64,000 nucleotides of DNA, taken from NCBI RefSeq assembly GCF_003597675.1, contig NZ_CP030827.1, positions 2,852,001 through 2,916,000 of the forward strand. Reading direction: 5' to 3'. The notes under the pieces were generated by a model. That model worked only from the letters and a program-made list of their open reading frames with translations. It had not been told where the DNA came from and did no database searches. The stretch's first letter is position 1. Each line of letters begins with the position of its first letter. Shown piece after piece: positions 1 through 10,800 of the stretch. A program made the translations under genes and the position numbers. Source of the stretch: Neorhizobium sp. NCHU2750. GTDB lineage: Bacteria; Pseudomonadota; Alphaproteobacteria; Rhizobiales; Rhizobiaceae.

Positions 1-807
1 GCCTTCAACTCGCTCGGCACCACAATTGCCCCGCTGTTCGGCGCCTTCCTGATCCTGTCGGCAGCCACGGGCGACATCGCCACAGCAACTGGCCAGCAGC
101 TGGAAACCCTGCGCCTGGAAGAAGCCGACTCCGTCCGCTTCCCCTACATGATCCTCGCCATCGCCTTCCTGGTCCTGTCGGCGATCTTTGCTGCACTCAA
201 GCTTCCCCATATCGAGGAAGAGGAAGTATCCTCCGAAGGCGGCGAACGTGCCTCCGCATGGTCCTACCGGCACCTCATCCTCGGCGCGGTCGGCATCTTC
301 GTCTATGTCGGCGGTGAAGTCTCGGTCGGCAGCTTCCTGGTAAACTATCTGCACGAACCGTCCATCGCCGGCCTGCCGGAATCCGAAGCCGCCCACTACG
401 TCTCCTATTTCTGGGGTGGCGCAATGGTCGGACGTTTCATCGGCGCCTATGCCATGCGCTATATCGCCGATGGCAAGGCACTGGCCTTCAACGCCCTCCT
501 GGCTGCGATCCTGCTTCTGGTCACCGTCTTCACCGGCGGCAAGCTTGCCATGTGGGCAGTGCTGGCAGTCGGCCTGTTCAACTCGATCATGTTCCCGACG
601 ATCTTCAGCCTGGCGCTGAAGGGCCTCGGCCGCCATACCAGCCAGGGCTCGGGCATCCTGTGCCTGGCAATCGTCGGCGGCGCCATCATCCCGGTGATCA
701 TGGGCGCCCTGGCTGATGCGTTCACCATCCACATGGCATTCCTGATGCCGGTCCTGTGCTACATCTACATCTTCTATTACGGTCTCAAGGGCCACAAGGT
801 GGTCTGA
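1..807 (+). CDS. Sugar MFS transporter, FucP/GluP-like (5' end outside window)
   Basis: Reading frame 1 is open from the first base to the TGA at 807, giving the last 268 residues of an inner-membrane major facilitator protein. Several long hydrophobic helices are visible, and the stretch [11 protein letters not shown] near the visible start is typical of the L-fucose/glucose-galactose permease (FucP/GluP) group, proton-coupled sugar importers. The start codon lies upstream of the window. The gene ends just before a strong hairpin and converges with galU. Substrate cannot be told from this fragment; glucose/galactose is a guess from family resemblance. Confidence 0.85.
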   Translation, partial: AFNSLGTTIAPLFGAFLILSAATGDIATATGQQLETLRLEEADSVRFPYMILAIAFLVLSAIFAALKLPHIEEEEVSSEGGERASAWSYRHLILGAVGIFVYVGGEVSVGSFLVNYLHEPSIAGLPESEAAHYVSYFWGGAMVGRFIGAYAMRYIADGKALAFNALLAAILLLVTVFTGGKLAMWAVLAVGLFNSIMFPTIFSLALKGLGRHTSQGSGILCLAIVGGAIIPVIMGALADAFTIHMAFLMPVLCYIYIFYYGLKGHKVV

Positions 808-848
808 GACCGAAGACAGGACGGGCAGGTCCCCGCCCGCCCAATAGG

Positions 849-879
849 AAAAGCCCCCGCGGATGCCGCGGGGGCTTTT
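849..879. terminator. Bidirectional intrinsic terminator between sugar transporter and galU
   Basis: A 14-bp perfect inverted repeat (849-862 and 866-879) with A-tract on one side and T-tract on the other lies between two convergent genes. It can serve as Rho-independent terminator for both. Confidence 0.9.
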
Positions 880-901
880 CTGTTTCGGGATATCGGTCTC
901 G

Positions 902-1792
902 TTATTTCAGCTTGGCGGCCAGCGCCTTCAAGGGACCTTCGATCGCCGGACGAATGTCCGCACGCTGTAGCGCGAAAGCAAGGTTGGCCAGAATGAAGCC
1001 GTCCTTTGCGCCGCAGTCATAGGTCTCGCCGGTGAACGGATAGGCGGCGAATTCCTGGCTCTTGGCAAGCGCCAGCATGCCGTCGGTCAACTGGATCTCG
1101 TTGCCGGCACCGCGTTCCTGGGTTTCGAGGATCTTGAAGATCTCCGGCTGCAGGATGTAGCGGCCGTTGATGAAGAAGTTCGACGGAGCAGTGCCCTTGG
1201 CCGGCTTTTCCACCATCTCGGTAATCTTGAAGCCGCCATTGCCGACGGAAGCGCCCTTGCCGACGATACCGTATTTATGGGCCTGTTCCGGATCGCATTC
1301 CTCGACGGCGAGAACGTTGCCGCCGGTATGCTCGTAGAGCTCGACCATGCCCTTGAGGCAGCTCTTTTCCGACGACATGATCATGTCGGGCAGAAGCACG
1401 GCGAAAGGCTCGTCGCCGACGATGTCGCGGGCGCACCACACGGCATGTCCAAGACCGAGCGGCACCTGCTGGCGGGTGAAGCTCGCCGTGCCGGCCTTCG
1501 GCAGGATGTGGGACAGAAGCGTCAGTTCGGCATTTTTGTTGCGCTCGCGCAGCATCTGCTCGAGTTCAAATTGGATATCGAAATAGTCTTCGATGACGCC
1601 CTTGCCACGACCGGTGACGAAGACGAAATGCTCGATACCGGCTTCGGCGGCCTCGTCGACCACATACTGGATGACCGGCTTGTCGACGACAGTCAGCATT
1701 TCCTTCGGAACGGCCTTGGTGGCCGGCAGGAAACGCGTCCCGAGCCCGGCGACCGGGAAGACTGCTTTGCGGATCTTACGCTTTTCAGACAC
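902..1792 (-). CDS. galU: UTP-glucose-1-phosphate uridylyltransferase
   Basis: A 296-aa protein of normal GalU length. It makes UDP-glucose from UTP and glucose-1-phosphate in the cytosol, the precursor for exopolysaccharide, LPS and other glycans (called exoN in some rhizobia). The N-terminal nucleotidyltransferase signature [17 protein letters not shown] is at about residues 17-33, followed by the conserved [12 protein letters not shown] segment; the VEKP motif lies in the middle of the chain. It converges with the sugar transporter and is divergent from the lytic transglycosylase, with about 200 bp between them. Confidence 0.95.
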   Translation of the reverse strand: MSEKRKIRKAVFPVAGLGTRFLPATKAVPKEMLTVVDKPVIQYVVDEAAEAGIEHFVFVTGRGKGVIEDYFDIQFELEQMLRERNKNAELTLLSHILPKAGTASFTRQQVPLGLGHAVWCARDIVGDEPFAVLLPDMIMSSEKSCLKGMVELYEHTGGNVLAVEECDPEQAHKYGIVGKGASVGNGGFKITEMVEKPAKGTAPSNFFINGRYILQPEIFKILETQERGAGNEIQLTDGMLALAKSQEFAAYPFTGETYDCGAKDGFILANLAFALQRADIRPAIEGPLKALAAKLK

Positions 1793-1990
1793 TCATGCCT
1801 CCTGAATGCACATCATTGTGCAGAATTGAACTTTTAGGCGTCTAGCGCTCATTTGCTACCGTTTCGCAAAGGACTGCCACAAACGCGCTACCTATGGTAA
1901 AGAATTTGTTGACTCTATTCCGTTAAGACATCGTTGAGCCGCATACCAGTCACGCCATGAACGGCGAATGAAGGAACGGATAGACTACCG

Positions 1991-3208
1991 ATGACGAATT
2001 TCCGCACCCGCTCGCGTAGCTTCGCCCTCATGCTTGCAGCAGGCCTTGCCATGGGCATGATGCCATTAGATGCCCGCGCAGACGCCGGCTTCAAGGCCTG
2101 GGTTGCAAATTTCTACCGCACAGCCGCAGAGAGCGGCATTACCCGTACGACCTATAACAAGGCTTTCGCCGGCGTGAGCGAGCCTGACCAGGAAGTGCTT
2201 GAGAAGGCGCAATTCCAGCCGGAATTCAAGACGCCGATCTGGGAATATCTCGATAGCCGCGTCAATCCCTATACCGCCCAGGTTGGCCGTCAGATGTTGT
2301 CTCGCCATGGCGCGACGCTCAACGCGATCGAGCGGCATTTCGGCGTCGATAAATATATCCTGCTCGCCATCTGGTCGATGGAATCCAATTATGGGGCAGT
2401 GCTGGACAATCCCGAGCGCATGCATCACGTGCCGCAGGCGCTGGCGACCCTTGCCTGGGCCGATCCCAAGCGGGCAAAATTCGCTCGCACCCAGCTCATC
2501 GCAGCGCTGAAGATCCTGCAATCCGGCGATGTGACGGCAAAACAGCTGACCGGCTCCTGGGCCGGCGCCATGGGCCATACCCAGTTCATCCCGACGAGCT
2601 ATCTTCTCTATGCGGTCGATGCCGATGGCAACGGCAAGCGCGACATCTGGCACTCGATCCCGGACGCGCTGGCAACCTCCGCCAACCTGCTTTCGCAGAA
2701 CGGCTGGACGCCCGGCAAGACCTGGGGTTACGAAGCCGTCCTGCCCTCTGGCGCCGCCAGATACGAGGGCCAGACGAAGACGCTCTCCCAATGGGCAGCA
2801 CTCGGCTTTACTCGGCCGAACGGCAAGAGCTTCCCGCGCGGCTCCGACCGCGCGACGCTCAAGCTGATGGCCGGCGCCAACGGCCCCGCCTTCTTGATGA
2901 TGAAGAACTTCTATACCATCAAGAAATACAACGCCGCCGACAGCTACGCATTGGCAGTCGGGCTTCTGGCCGACGAGATCGCCGGCTATGGCGGCCTGCA
3001 GCAGTCCTGGCCGCGCCCGGATGGCACGCTCGACGTCAAGGAGAAATTCGAGCTGCAATCGCGCATGAAGCAGCTCGGCTATTATGACGGCGAGATCGAC
3101 GGCAATTTCGGCTCCGGCTCGAAAGCGGCGATTTCCGCCATCCAGCAGCGCCTCGGCATGCAGGCCGACGGCGAGCCGTCGCAGCGCCTACTGCGCGCCC
3201 TGCGTTGA
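1991..3208 (+). CDS. Lytic murein transglycosylase (MltB/SLT_2 type) with peptidoglycan-binding domain
   Basis: A 405-aa periplasmic enzyme that cleaves the MurNAc-GlcNAc bond with formation of anhydro-MurNAc. A signal peptide is seen in the first ~30 residues (hydrophobic LMLAAGLAMGMM, cleavage near ARA-DA). The SLT_2 catalytic domain spans about 35-320, with the catalytic Glu in AIWSMESNYGA and the AMGHTQFIPTSY segment. A C-terminal PG_binding_1 repeat (about 345-405, LQSRMKQLGYYDGEIDGNFG) ends the chain. It is followed 53 bp later by a second exported protein, so the two may be co-transcribed. Confidence 0.93.
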   Translation: MTNFRTRSRSFALMLAAGLAMGMMPLDARADAGFKAWVANFYRTAAESGITRTTYNKAFAGVSEPDQEVLEKAQFQPEFKTPIWEYLDSRVNPYTAQVGRQMLSRHGATLNAIERHFGVDKYILLAIWSMESNYGAVLDNPERMHHVPQALATLAWADPKRAKFARTQLIAALKILQSGDVTAKQLTGSWAGAMGHTQFIPTSYLLYAVDADGNGKRDIWHSIPDALATSANLLSQNGWTPGKTWGYEAVLPSGAARYEGQTKTLSQWAALGFTRPNGKSFPRGSDRATLKLMAGANGPAFLMMKNFYTIKKYNAADSYALAVGLLADEIAGYGGLQQSWPRPDGTLDVKEKFELQSRMKQLGYYDGEIDGNFGSGSKAAISAIQQRLGMQADGEPSQRLLRALR

Positions 3209-3261
3209 CCGACGGACGGTATGGGCGCAGGATCGTGTAGAACCATAGCCCGTCTGGATCG

Positions 3262-4485
3262 ATGAGAATGGCTGGATTGGCGAAAATGTCTGGCAAAAGT
3301 TCCGAACGCCCTCTTCTGCGACGCCTCGCCTGCGGCATCCTCGCGGCGATCATGACGGTTGGTAGCTATCCGCTTACCGCGGAAGCGCAGGAAATGGTGC
3401 GACGGCGCAATCTGTTCGATCTGCTGTTCGGCGGACCCCGCTACGAGCGCGAGGAGCCGCCGCCGCAATATGACCGGCGTGACGGTTCGATCATCGACAT
3501 GGCGCCGCGCCGCGACCGCAATCGCGGTTCGGTCCGCGCCACGCCGCCGACTAGACCGCCCGTCCCCATGACGCCGCCCAAGCCGGAGCCCGTGGCGAAG
3601 CTGGAAAATGCCCGCAAGATTCTGGTTGTCGGTGACTTCCTTGCCGGCAATATCGGCGCGGAGCTTGAAACTACCTTCGAAGCCTCGCCCGGTGTCGCAG
3701 TCATCACCCGCAGCGACGGATCCTCCGGTCTCGTCCGCGACGACCACTACAACTGGATTGCGGAGCTTCCCGGCATACTGGACGAAACCAAGCCGGCAAT
3801 CGTCGTCGTCATGCTCGGCGCCAACGACCGCCAGCAGATGACCTCGGGCGGCAAGGAGAAGTTCCGCACCGACGCATGGTTCGACGAGTACCAGCGCCGC
3901 GTCACGGAGATCGCCCGCATCGTGACCGCGCGCAAGCTGCCGCTTCTCTGGGTCGGGCTGCCCTCCTTCCAGTCGCCCTCGATGATGGCCGATGCCGCCA
4001 AGCTCAACGCCATCTACCGTGCCCGTACCGAAGAGGCCGGTGGCGAATTCGTCGACATCTGGGACGGTTTCGTCGACGAGGACGGAAAGTTCATCGTCAC
4101 CGGTTCCGATGTCAGCGGCCAGCAGGTGCGCCTGCGCAGCGCCGATGGCATTACCTTCACCCAGGCCGGCAAGCAGAAGCTCGCCTTCTATGTGGAAAAG
4201 CTCGCCCGCCGCCATCTGGGCGACATGGCAAGCCCCGAAATCGTCAATCTGGATGCTGCAAGCCTGCCCGCCCTCGGCCTGCCGGCAGATCCCGCAGCGG
4301 CCCGTCTGGCGCAGCCGATCAGTCTGTCTGATCCCGATCTCGACGGAGGCAAGGACCTGATGTCCTCGGTCCCCGCAGCAGGCGGGCTCACCCAGTCGCC
4401 GCGCGACAAACTCGTCAGGCGCGGCGAACTCGACCCGGCCCCGGCAGGCCGTGTCGATAATTACCGGATGATCAAGACACAATAA
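3262..4485 (+). CDS. Exported SGNH/GDSL hydrolase family protein (DUF459)
   Basis: A 407-aa protein with an N-terminal export signal (GILAAIMTVGSYPLTAEAQE) and a low-complexity Pro/Arg-rich linker, then an SGNH-like fold from about residue 115 on. Visible motifs are VVGDFLAG (block I, with Asp but Phe where GDS has Ser), VVVMLGANDRQ (block III) and the C-terminal DGITFTQAGKQK. The missing Ser in block I is normal for DUF459 proteins, whose activity is unsettled. Such proteins are common in Rhizobiales. ATGs at 3262, 3268 and 3286 are all possible starts. Confidence 0.8.
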   Translation: MRMAGLAKMSGKSSERPLLRRLACGILAAIMTVGSYPLTAEAQEMVRRRNLFDLLFGGPRYEREEPPPQYDRRDGSIIDMAPRRDRNRGSVRATPPTRPPVPMTPPKPEPVAKLENARKILVVGDFLAGNIGAELETTFEASPGVAVITRSDGSSGLVRDDHYNWIAELPGILDETKPAIVVVMLGANDRQQMTSGGKEKFRTDAWFDEYQRRVTEIARIVTARKLPLLWVGLPSFQSPSMMADAAKLNAIYRARTEEAGGEFVDIWDGFVDEDGKFIVTGSDVSGQQVRLRSADGITFTQAGKQKLAFYVEKLARRHLGDMASPEIVNLDAASLPALGLPADPAAARLAQPISLSDPDLDGGKDLMSSVPAAGGLTQSPRDKLVRRGELDPAPAGRVDNYRMIKTQ

Positions 4486-4490
4486 CAGGA

Positions 4491-4512
4491 CAGGCGCCGC
4501 TTCCGGCGCCTG
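4491..4512. terminator. Hairpin between convergent genes
   Basis: A 9-bp perfect stem (CAGGCGCCG and CGGCGCCTG) with a 4-nt loop sits directly after the SGNH gene stop and before the end of the transporter gene on the other strand. There is no clear T-run, so efficiency as an intrinsic terminator is uncertain. Confidence 0.55.
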
Positions 4513-4553
4513 CTCCATTGCTTATCGAAAGGATCTGCTGCGCGGCAGCGGGC

Positions 4554-6053
4554 TCACCAGTAGCCGAGAGCCTTCCACCAGATGGCGCCGGCGACCGCGA
4601 AGATCACCAGATTGACCACGCACATGATGAAGCCAACGCCCCACCACTTGCCCATGGTGATGTAACCGCTGCCGAAGATGATCGGCGAGGTGCCGGTGGC
4701 ATAATGGGTGAGCGTCATCATGATCGACGAGGCGGCCGCCATCATCAGCAGGAACACGGCCTGATACTCGGCCGGGATCAGCATCACGCCGACGGTGAGG
4801 AACGCAAGCATCATGGCGCTCACATGCGCGGTCGTGCTGGCGAACAGATAGTGCGACAGGGTGAAGATCAGCACCAGCACCGCGGCGGTCATCTGCCAGC
4901 TGAGGTCGGCATGGGCGATGACGTCCTTCATGCCGGTCGAGAACCAGCCGATCACCCCGAGCTTGGTCAGCTGGTCGGCCATCATCACCAGCGCACCGAA
5001 CCAGATCAGCGTATCCCAGGCACTCTTTTCCGAAAGCACGTCGTTCCAGTCGATCGTGCCGGTAATCAGCAGTGCGAAGAGGCCGATCAGTGCAACCCCG
5101 GTCGGGTCGAGCGTGAAGGCATCGCCGAAGATCATCGCCGGCACATTGGCCCAGAGCACCAGCAGCAGCGCGAAGGTGCAGATCATCACGATTTCCTTGC
5201 CGGAAATCGGGCCCATCATGGCCAATTCCTTGCGGGCATAGGAAACAGCGTCCGGCGTGCGCTTCAATTCAGGCGGCGAGATAAGGTAAAGCACCAGCGG
5301 CATGATCACCATCGCGATCACGCCCGGAACGAACATGGCAAGCGCCCAGCTGACCCATGTCAGGTGCATGTGTCCGCCGGTCGCCTTCGAGATATATTCG
5401 AGCACCAGCGGGTTCGGCGCAGTCGCGGTGACGAACATGGCCGACGAAATCGGGTTGGCGTGATAATTGACCAGCGCCAGATAGGTGCCGACGCGCCCTT
5501 GAGTGCCCTTTTCCGGCTCCGAATCGAAGGCATGCGCGATCGACTTCATGATCGGATGGATGATGCCGCCACCGCGCGCGGTGTTGCTGGGGGTGAAGGG
5601 GGCGAGGATCAGTTCGCAAAAGACCAGACCGTAACCGATGCCGATCGTCCGCTTGCCGAGCAGAGCGATGAACCCGAGGCCGATGCGCCGGCCAAGCCCG
5701 GTCTTCCTCAAGCCCAGCGAGATCAGAACCGAGATAACGATCAGCCAGATCAGCGGATTGGCAAAGCTACTCAAGGCATCGGCAACCGCGCCCTTGGAAC
5801 TGGGCGAGGTGACCTCAGCAAGCGAGACGATGACGATCGCCATCAGCGCCATGACGCCGATCGGCATAACCTTCAGGATGATGGCCAGAATGGTGGTGAG
5901 GAAGATGGCCAGCATGCGCCAGCCGTTCTCGTCGAGGCCCGTGGGAGCGGGCAGCGCCAGAAGCACGACGAGGAAGACGGTGGTGATGACGGCAGGGATG
6001 ATCCGGAACGGAACCATCGCCTTGAAGTAATTCAGGATGGCGGGGATGTTCAT
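4554..6053 (-). CDS. DASS-family anion:sodium symporter (dicarboxylate/2-oxoglutarate transporter-like)
   Basis: A multi-pass inner-membrane protein of about 499 aa from the ATG at 6053; an in-frame TTG at 6089 would add 12 residues. It belongs to the divalent anion:Na+ symporter family, shown by the two ligand-binding signatures: SNTARGGGIIHP in the first half and the conserved ATGTSPIIFGSGY in the second half. Relatives include CitT, YbhI and the plastid 2-oxoglutarate/malate translocator. Placement near gltBD fits 2-oxoglutarate/C4-dicarboxylate metabolism, but this is inference. No regulator is adjacent. Confidence 0.88.
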   Translation of the reverse strand: MNIPAILNYFKAMVPFRIIPAVITTVFLVVLLALPAPTGLDENGWRMLAIFLTTILAIILKVMPIGVMALMAIVIVSLAEVTSPSSKGAVADALSSFANPLIWLIVISVLISLGLRKTGLGRRIGLGFIALLGKRTIGIGYGLVFCELILAPFTPSNTARGGGIIHPIMKSIAHAFDSEPEKGTQGRVGTYLALVNYHANPISSAMFVTATAPNPLVLEYISKATGGHMHLTWVSWALAMFVPGVIAMVIMPLVLYLISPPELKRTPDAVSYARKELAMMGPISGKEIVMICTFALLLVLWANVPAMIFGDAFTLDPTGVALIGLFALLITGTIDWNDVLSEKSAWDTLIWFGALVMMADQLTKLGVIGWFSTGMKDVIAHADLSWQMTAAVLVLIFTLSHYLFASTTAHVSAMMLAFLTVGVMLIPAEYQAVFLLMMAAASSIMMTLTHYATGTSPIIFGSGYITMGKWWGVGFIMCVVNLVIFAVAGAIWWKALGYW

Positions 6054-6191
6054 AGGCGGAGGCCTTGTATTGCGGGTGTCTCGGGCCAAGACTTCTGCCT
6101 TGCCCTGTCCCTCAAGGCGTTACCTCCCCGAATGCCCTCTCCCCTTGACGTTGGTCAAATTGGCGTGAATTCCGCGGCACCATCCATGCAA

Positions 6192-6226
6192 TAAAAAACC
6201 GCCTTGCCCGGTGGGAGCAAGACGGT
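6192..6226 (-). terminator. Intrinsic terminator after gltD
   Basis: Read on the minus strand, an imperfect 10-bp stem (ACCGTCTTGC with GCAAGGCGGT) is followed by six T residues. It lies just past the gltD stop and ends the glt operon. Confidence 0.85.
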
Positions 6227-6266
6227 CTCGTTTCGTGGCGACGGGGCCTGCTGGCCCCTCTGCATC

Positions 6267-7721
6267 TCAACGCGGCAGGACGGAGCTTCCCATCAGAGCT
6301 TCGTCGATCGCGCGGGCAACCTGACGGCCTTCGCGGATTGCCCAGACGACCAATGACTGGCCCCGGCGCACGTCGCCGGCGGTCCACAGCTTGTCGACCG
6401 AGGTCTTGTAGTCGCGATCATTGGCAACGACATTGGTCGAGCCGCGGCGGTCCACATTGATCTCAAGCTTGCCCTCGAGTTCGCTCAGCACACCTTCCTT
6501 CATCGGACCGGAGAAACCGATGGCGATGAAGGCGAGATCGGCCTTGATGATGAAATCCGTGCCGGCGATCGGCTTGCGGCGTTCATCCACTTCGCAGCAG
6601 CGCACGCCGGTCAGCTGACCGTCTTCGCCGATGAATTCGAGCGTTGCCACCTGGAACTCGCGGATCGCACCTTCCGCCTGGGAAGACGAGGTGCGCATCT
6701 TGGTGGCCCAGAACGGCCAGACGGCAAGCTTGTCTTCTTTTTCCGGCGGCTGCGGACGGATGTCGAGCTGGGTCACCTTGACGGCACCCTGGCGGAACGC
6801 CGTGCCGACGCAGTCGGATGCCGTATCGCCACCGCCGACGACGACGACATGCTTGGCACCGGCGAGGATCGGCTCGGCCGGCCATGCGACGCTGTCGATG
6901 TTTTCGCGGCCGATGCGGCGGTTCTGCTGCACCAGATAGGGCATCGCATCATAGACGCCATGCAGTTCGGTGCCGGGAATGCCGGCCGGGCGCGGGGTTT
7001 CCGAACCACCGCAATAGACGACGGCATCATATTCCGCCGTCAGCTCCTCAACCTTCTTGTCGATGCCGATATTGACGCCGTAATGGAAGGTCACGCCCTC
7101 GCCGGTCAACTGTTCGACGCGGCGATCGATGAAGTTCTTCTCCATCTTGAAGTCCGGAATGCCGTAGCGCAGCAGGCCACCGGCCTTGCTCTCGCGCTCG
7201 TAGACATGCACTTCATGGCCGGCGCGGGCGAGCTGCTGGGCAGCCGCCATGCCTGCCGGGCCGGAGCCGATCACGGCAACCTTCTTGCCGGTCTTCACCG
7301 TTGCCGGCTGCGGCACGATATAGCCGAGCTCATAGGCCTTGTCGGCAATCGCCTGCTCGACCGTCTTGATCGCAACCGGCGCATCCTCAAGGTTCAGCGT
7401 GCACGCTTCCTCGCAAGGCGCCGGACAGACGCGACCGGTAAATTCCGGGAAGTTGTTGGTGGAATGGAGGTTGCGGATCGCCTCTTCCCACTTGTTGTTA
7501 TAGACCAGATCGTTCCAGTCCGGGATCTGGTTATGCACCGGACAGCCAGTCGGACCGTGGCAATAGGGAATGCCACAGTCCATGCAGCGGGCGGCCTGCT
7601 TGGTCACTTCCGCATCCGACATCGGAATGGTGAATTCGCGGAAATGGCGGATACGATCGGATGCAGGCTGATACTTGCCCACCTGCCGGTCGATTTCCAT
7701 GAAACCCGTAACCTTGCCCAT
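6267..7721 (-). CDS. gltD: Glutamate synthase (NADPH) small subunit
   Basis: A 484-aa beta subunit of GOGAT that passes electrons from NADPH through FAD and 4Fe-4S clusters to GltB. The N-terminal cysteine-rich region (CMDCGIPYC, then CPAPCEEACTLN) binds the clusters, GSGPAGMAAAQQLA is the FAD Rossmann loop, and VVGGGDTASDC the NADPH loop. The ATG at 7721 begins MGKVTGFMEIDRQ, the usual GltD N-terminus. It is downstream of gltB with one small gene between them, in one leftward transcription unit. Confidence 0.97.
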   Translation of the reverse strand: MGKVTGFMEIDRQVGKYQPASDRIRHFREFTIPMSDAEVTKQAARCMDCGIPYCHGPTGCPVHNQIPDWNDLVYNNKWEEAIRNLHSTNNFPEFTGRVCPAPCEEACTLNLEDAPVAIKTVEQAIADKAYELGYIVPQPATVKTGKKVAVIGSGPAGMAAAQQLARAGHEVHVYERESKAGGLLRYGIPDFKMEKNFIDRRVEQLTGEGVTFHYGVNIGIDKKVEELTAEYDAVVYCGGSETPRPAGIPGTELHGVYDAMPYLVQQNRRIGRENIDSVAWPAEPILAGAKHVVVVGGGDTASDCVGTAFRQGAVKVTQLDIRPQPPEKEDKLAVWPFWATKMRTSSSQAEGAIREFQVATLEFIGEDGQLTGVRCCEVDERRKPIAGTDFIIKADLAFIAIGFSGPMKEGVLSELEGKLEINVDRRGSTNVVANDRDYKTSVDKLWTAGDVRRGQSLVVWAIREGRQVARAIDEALMGSSVLPR

Positions 7722-7733
7722 GTCATTCCCTCT

Positions 7734-7892
7734 TCAAAGCAGGGTGCCCGTTGGCCCCCAGTACCGACAGGCGACACCCACGGTCGCCCCCAGCACGATG
7801 AATTCTATTGCGAGATTGCCGCTCGCCAGGAACACGGCCGCCGGAATGGCGACCGCGATGCCCACCGCAATCAATCGGTGGGCCAGAGCCAT
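7734..7892 (-). CDS. Small membrane protein between gltB and gltD
   Basis: A 52-aa open frame (ATG at 7892, TGA at 7734-7736) fills the gap between gltB and gltD exactly, 5 bp after gltB and 12 bp before gltD. It starts MALAHRLIAVGIAVAIPAA and has two hydrophobic segments (about 7-22 and 27-43) with a central LASGN turn, so a two-TM hairpin is likely. I do not recognise a family. The tight fit in the operon and membrane character support a real gene; a role with GOGAT would be speculation. Confidence 0.6.
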   Translation of the reverse strand: MALAHRLIAVGIAVAIPAAVFLASGNLAIEFIVLGATVGVACRYWGPTGTLL

Positions 7893-7897
7893 TCGGC

Positions 7898-10800
7898 TTA
7901 CTCTGCCGCCACGCCCATCCGCATGCGTTCCATCTCGACTAGCGCGCGGCGATATTCGACCGGCATGACCTTGCGGAACTTCGGACGGAACTCGGTCCAG
8001 CGGTCAAGGATCTCCTTGGCGCGGGTCGAGCCCGTATAGTGCATGTGGTTGGAGATCAGCTGGTAGAGACGCTCCTCGTCGTGGCGCGTCATGTCCTCGG
8101 AAACGTCGACACGTCCCTTGTGCATGATGTCGCCGCCGTGATGGTGCAGCTTCTCCAGCATGTCGTCCTCTTCCGGAACCGGCTCGAGTTCGACCATCGC
8201 CATGTTGCAGCGCTTGGCGAAATCGCCCTTCTCGTCGAGCACATAGGCGACGCCGCCCGACATGCCGGCCGCGAAGTTGCGTCCCGTTTCACCGAGCACG
8301 ACGACGATGCCGCCGGTCATGTATTCGCAGCCATGGTCGCCCACCCCTTCGACGACCGCGATCGCGCCCGAGTTGCGCACCGAGAAACGCTCGCCGGCAA
8401 CGCCGCGGAAGTAGCACTCCCCCGTCGTCGCACCGTAAAGCACGGTATTGCCGACGATGATCGAGTTCTCGGCGACGATCTTGGAATTCTCCGGCGGGCG
8501 CACGATGATGCGGCCACCCGACAAGCCCTTGCCGACATAGTCGTTGCCGTCGCCCACGAGATCGAAGGTGATGCCGCGCGCGAGGAAGGCACCGAAGGAC
8601 TGGCCGGCCGTACCGGTCAGCGTCACATGGATCGTGTCGTCCTTCAGCCCCTTGTGGCCCCAGCGCTTGGCAAGCGCGCCCGAAAGCATCGCGCCGGCAG
8701 AACGGTCGACATTCTTGATCGGCACTTCGAAGACCACCGGCTCCTTGTGTTCGAGCGCGGCTTGAGACTTCTCGATCAGCTTGCGGTCGAGAATGTCGTC
8801 GATCGGGTGCTTCTGGCGGGTCGTCCAGTAGGTCTCTTCCTTCGGAGCATCGACCTTGTGGAAGATCTTGGTGAAATCGAGCCCCTTGGACTTCCAGTGC
8901 GCCAGCATGTCGTCCTTCTCGAGCAACTCGGAAAGACCGACGATCTCGTCGAACCTGGTGAAGCCGAGCGATGCCAGGATCTCGCGCACTTCCTCTGCAA
9001 CGAAGAAGAAGTAGTTGATGACATGCTCCGGTGTGCCCTTGAAGCGCTTGCGCAGAACCGGGTCCTGGGTGGCAACGCCAACCGGGCAGGTGTTGAGATG
9101 GCACTTGCGCATCATGATGCAGCCGGCGGCGATGACCGGAGCCGTCGCGAAGCCGAATTCGTCGGCGCCGAGAAGCGCGCCGATGACGACATCACGGCCG
9201 GTCTTCAGGCCGCCATCCACCTGCAGCGCGATACGCGAGCGAAGACCGTTCAGCACCAGCGTCTGCTGGGTCTCGGCAAGGCCGATTTCCCACGGCGAAC
9301 CGGCATGCTTCAGCGAGGTGAGCGGCGAAGCACCGGTACCGCCATCGAAGCCTGCGACCGTGATATGGTCGGCGCGCGCCTTGGCCACACCGGCGGCAAC
9401 CGTGCCGACGCCGACTTCCGAGACCAGCTTGACCGAGATATCCGAGGTCGGGTTGACGTTCTTCAGGTCGTAGATCAGCTGCGCCAGATCTTCGATCGAA
9501 TAGATGTCATGGTGCGGCGGCGGCGAGATGAGACCCACACCCGGCGTCGAGTGACGGGTCTTGGCGACGGTTGCATCGACCTTGTGGCCGGGCAGCTGGC
9601 CGCCTTCGCCGGGCTTTGCACCCTGCGCCACCTTGATCTGCAGCATGTCGGCATTGACCAGATACTCGGTTGTGACGCCGAAGCGGCCCGATGCGATCTG
9701 CTTGATTGCCGAACGCTCGGGGTTCATCGAACCATCCGGCAGCGGCAGGTAGCGATCGCTCTCCTCGCCACCCTCGCCGGTGTTCGACTTGCCGCCGATC
9801 CTGTTCATCGCGATCGCAAGCGTCGTATGCGCCTCGCGGGAGATCGAACCGAAGGACATGGCTCCCGTCGAGAAGCGCTTGACGATATCAACCGCCGGCT
9901 CGACCTCGTCGATCGACACCGGCTTGCGGCCGAGCGCATCCGCCGACTTGATCTTGAACAGGCCGCGCACGGTGTTCATCCTGACCGAGGTCTCGTTCAC
10001 CATCTCGGCGAACTCGCGGTAGCGGTCCTGGCTGTTGCCGCGAACGGCATGCTGCAGGGTCGCCACGACATCCGGTGTCCAGGCATGGCTTTCGCCACGC
10101 ATGCGATAGGCATATTCGCCGCCGATATCGAGCGTCGAGGCCAGAACCGGATCCTTGCCGAAGGCGGCATGGTGACGCGACACGGTTTCGTCGGCGATCT
10201 CGGTCAGGCCGATGCCTTCGATCGAAGTCGCCGTGCCGAAGAAATACTTGTCGACCAGCTCAGAGTTCAGACCGACCGCATCGAAGATCTGGCCGCCGCA
10301 GTAGGACTGGTAGGTCGAGATGCCCATCTTGGACATGACCTTGAGGATGCCCTTACCGACAGCCTTGATGTAGCGATAGACGATTTCCGACGCATCGACT
10401 TCCTTCGGAAACTCGCCGCGCATATGCATGTCGGTGAGCGTGTCGAAGGCAAGATACGGGTTGATCGCTTCCGCGCCGAAGCCGGCAAGGCAGCAGAAAT
10501 GATGGATTTCGCGCGGCTCGCCGCTCTCCACCACGAGGCCGACCGAGGTGCGAAGCCCCTTGCGGATCAGGTGATGATGCACGGCAGCGGTCGCCAGCAG
10601 CGCTGGGATCGCAATGCGGTCCGGACCGATCTGGCGGTCGGAAAGCACGATGATGTTGTAGCCTCCCTTGACCGCCGCTTCTGCCCGTTCGCAAAGGCGG
10701 TCGAGCATTTCCGGCATGCCTTCGGCGCCACGCTCGATGTCATAGGTGAAGTCGAGCGTCTTGGTGTCGAACAGCTCTTCCGTATGGCCGATGGAGCGGA

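Noticed and set aside
3082..4518. 478-codon minus-strand frame opposite the DUF459 gene
   Set aside because: Antisense to an exported protein with a clear signal peptide and motifs; spans two genes without a plausible start.
4518..6194. 558-codon His/Asp/Arg-rich frame opposite the DASS transporter
   Set aside because: Composition (His, Asp, Arg, Gln in disorder) is typical of antisense reading of a GC-rich membrane protein gene; no domain seen.
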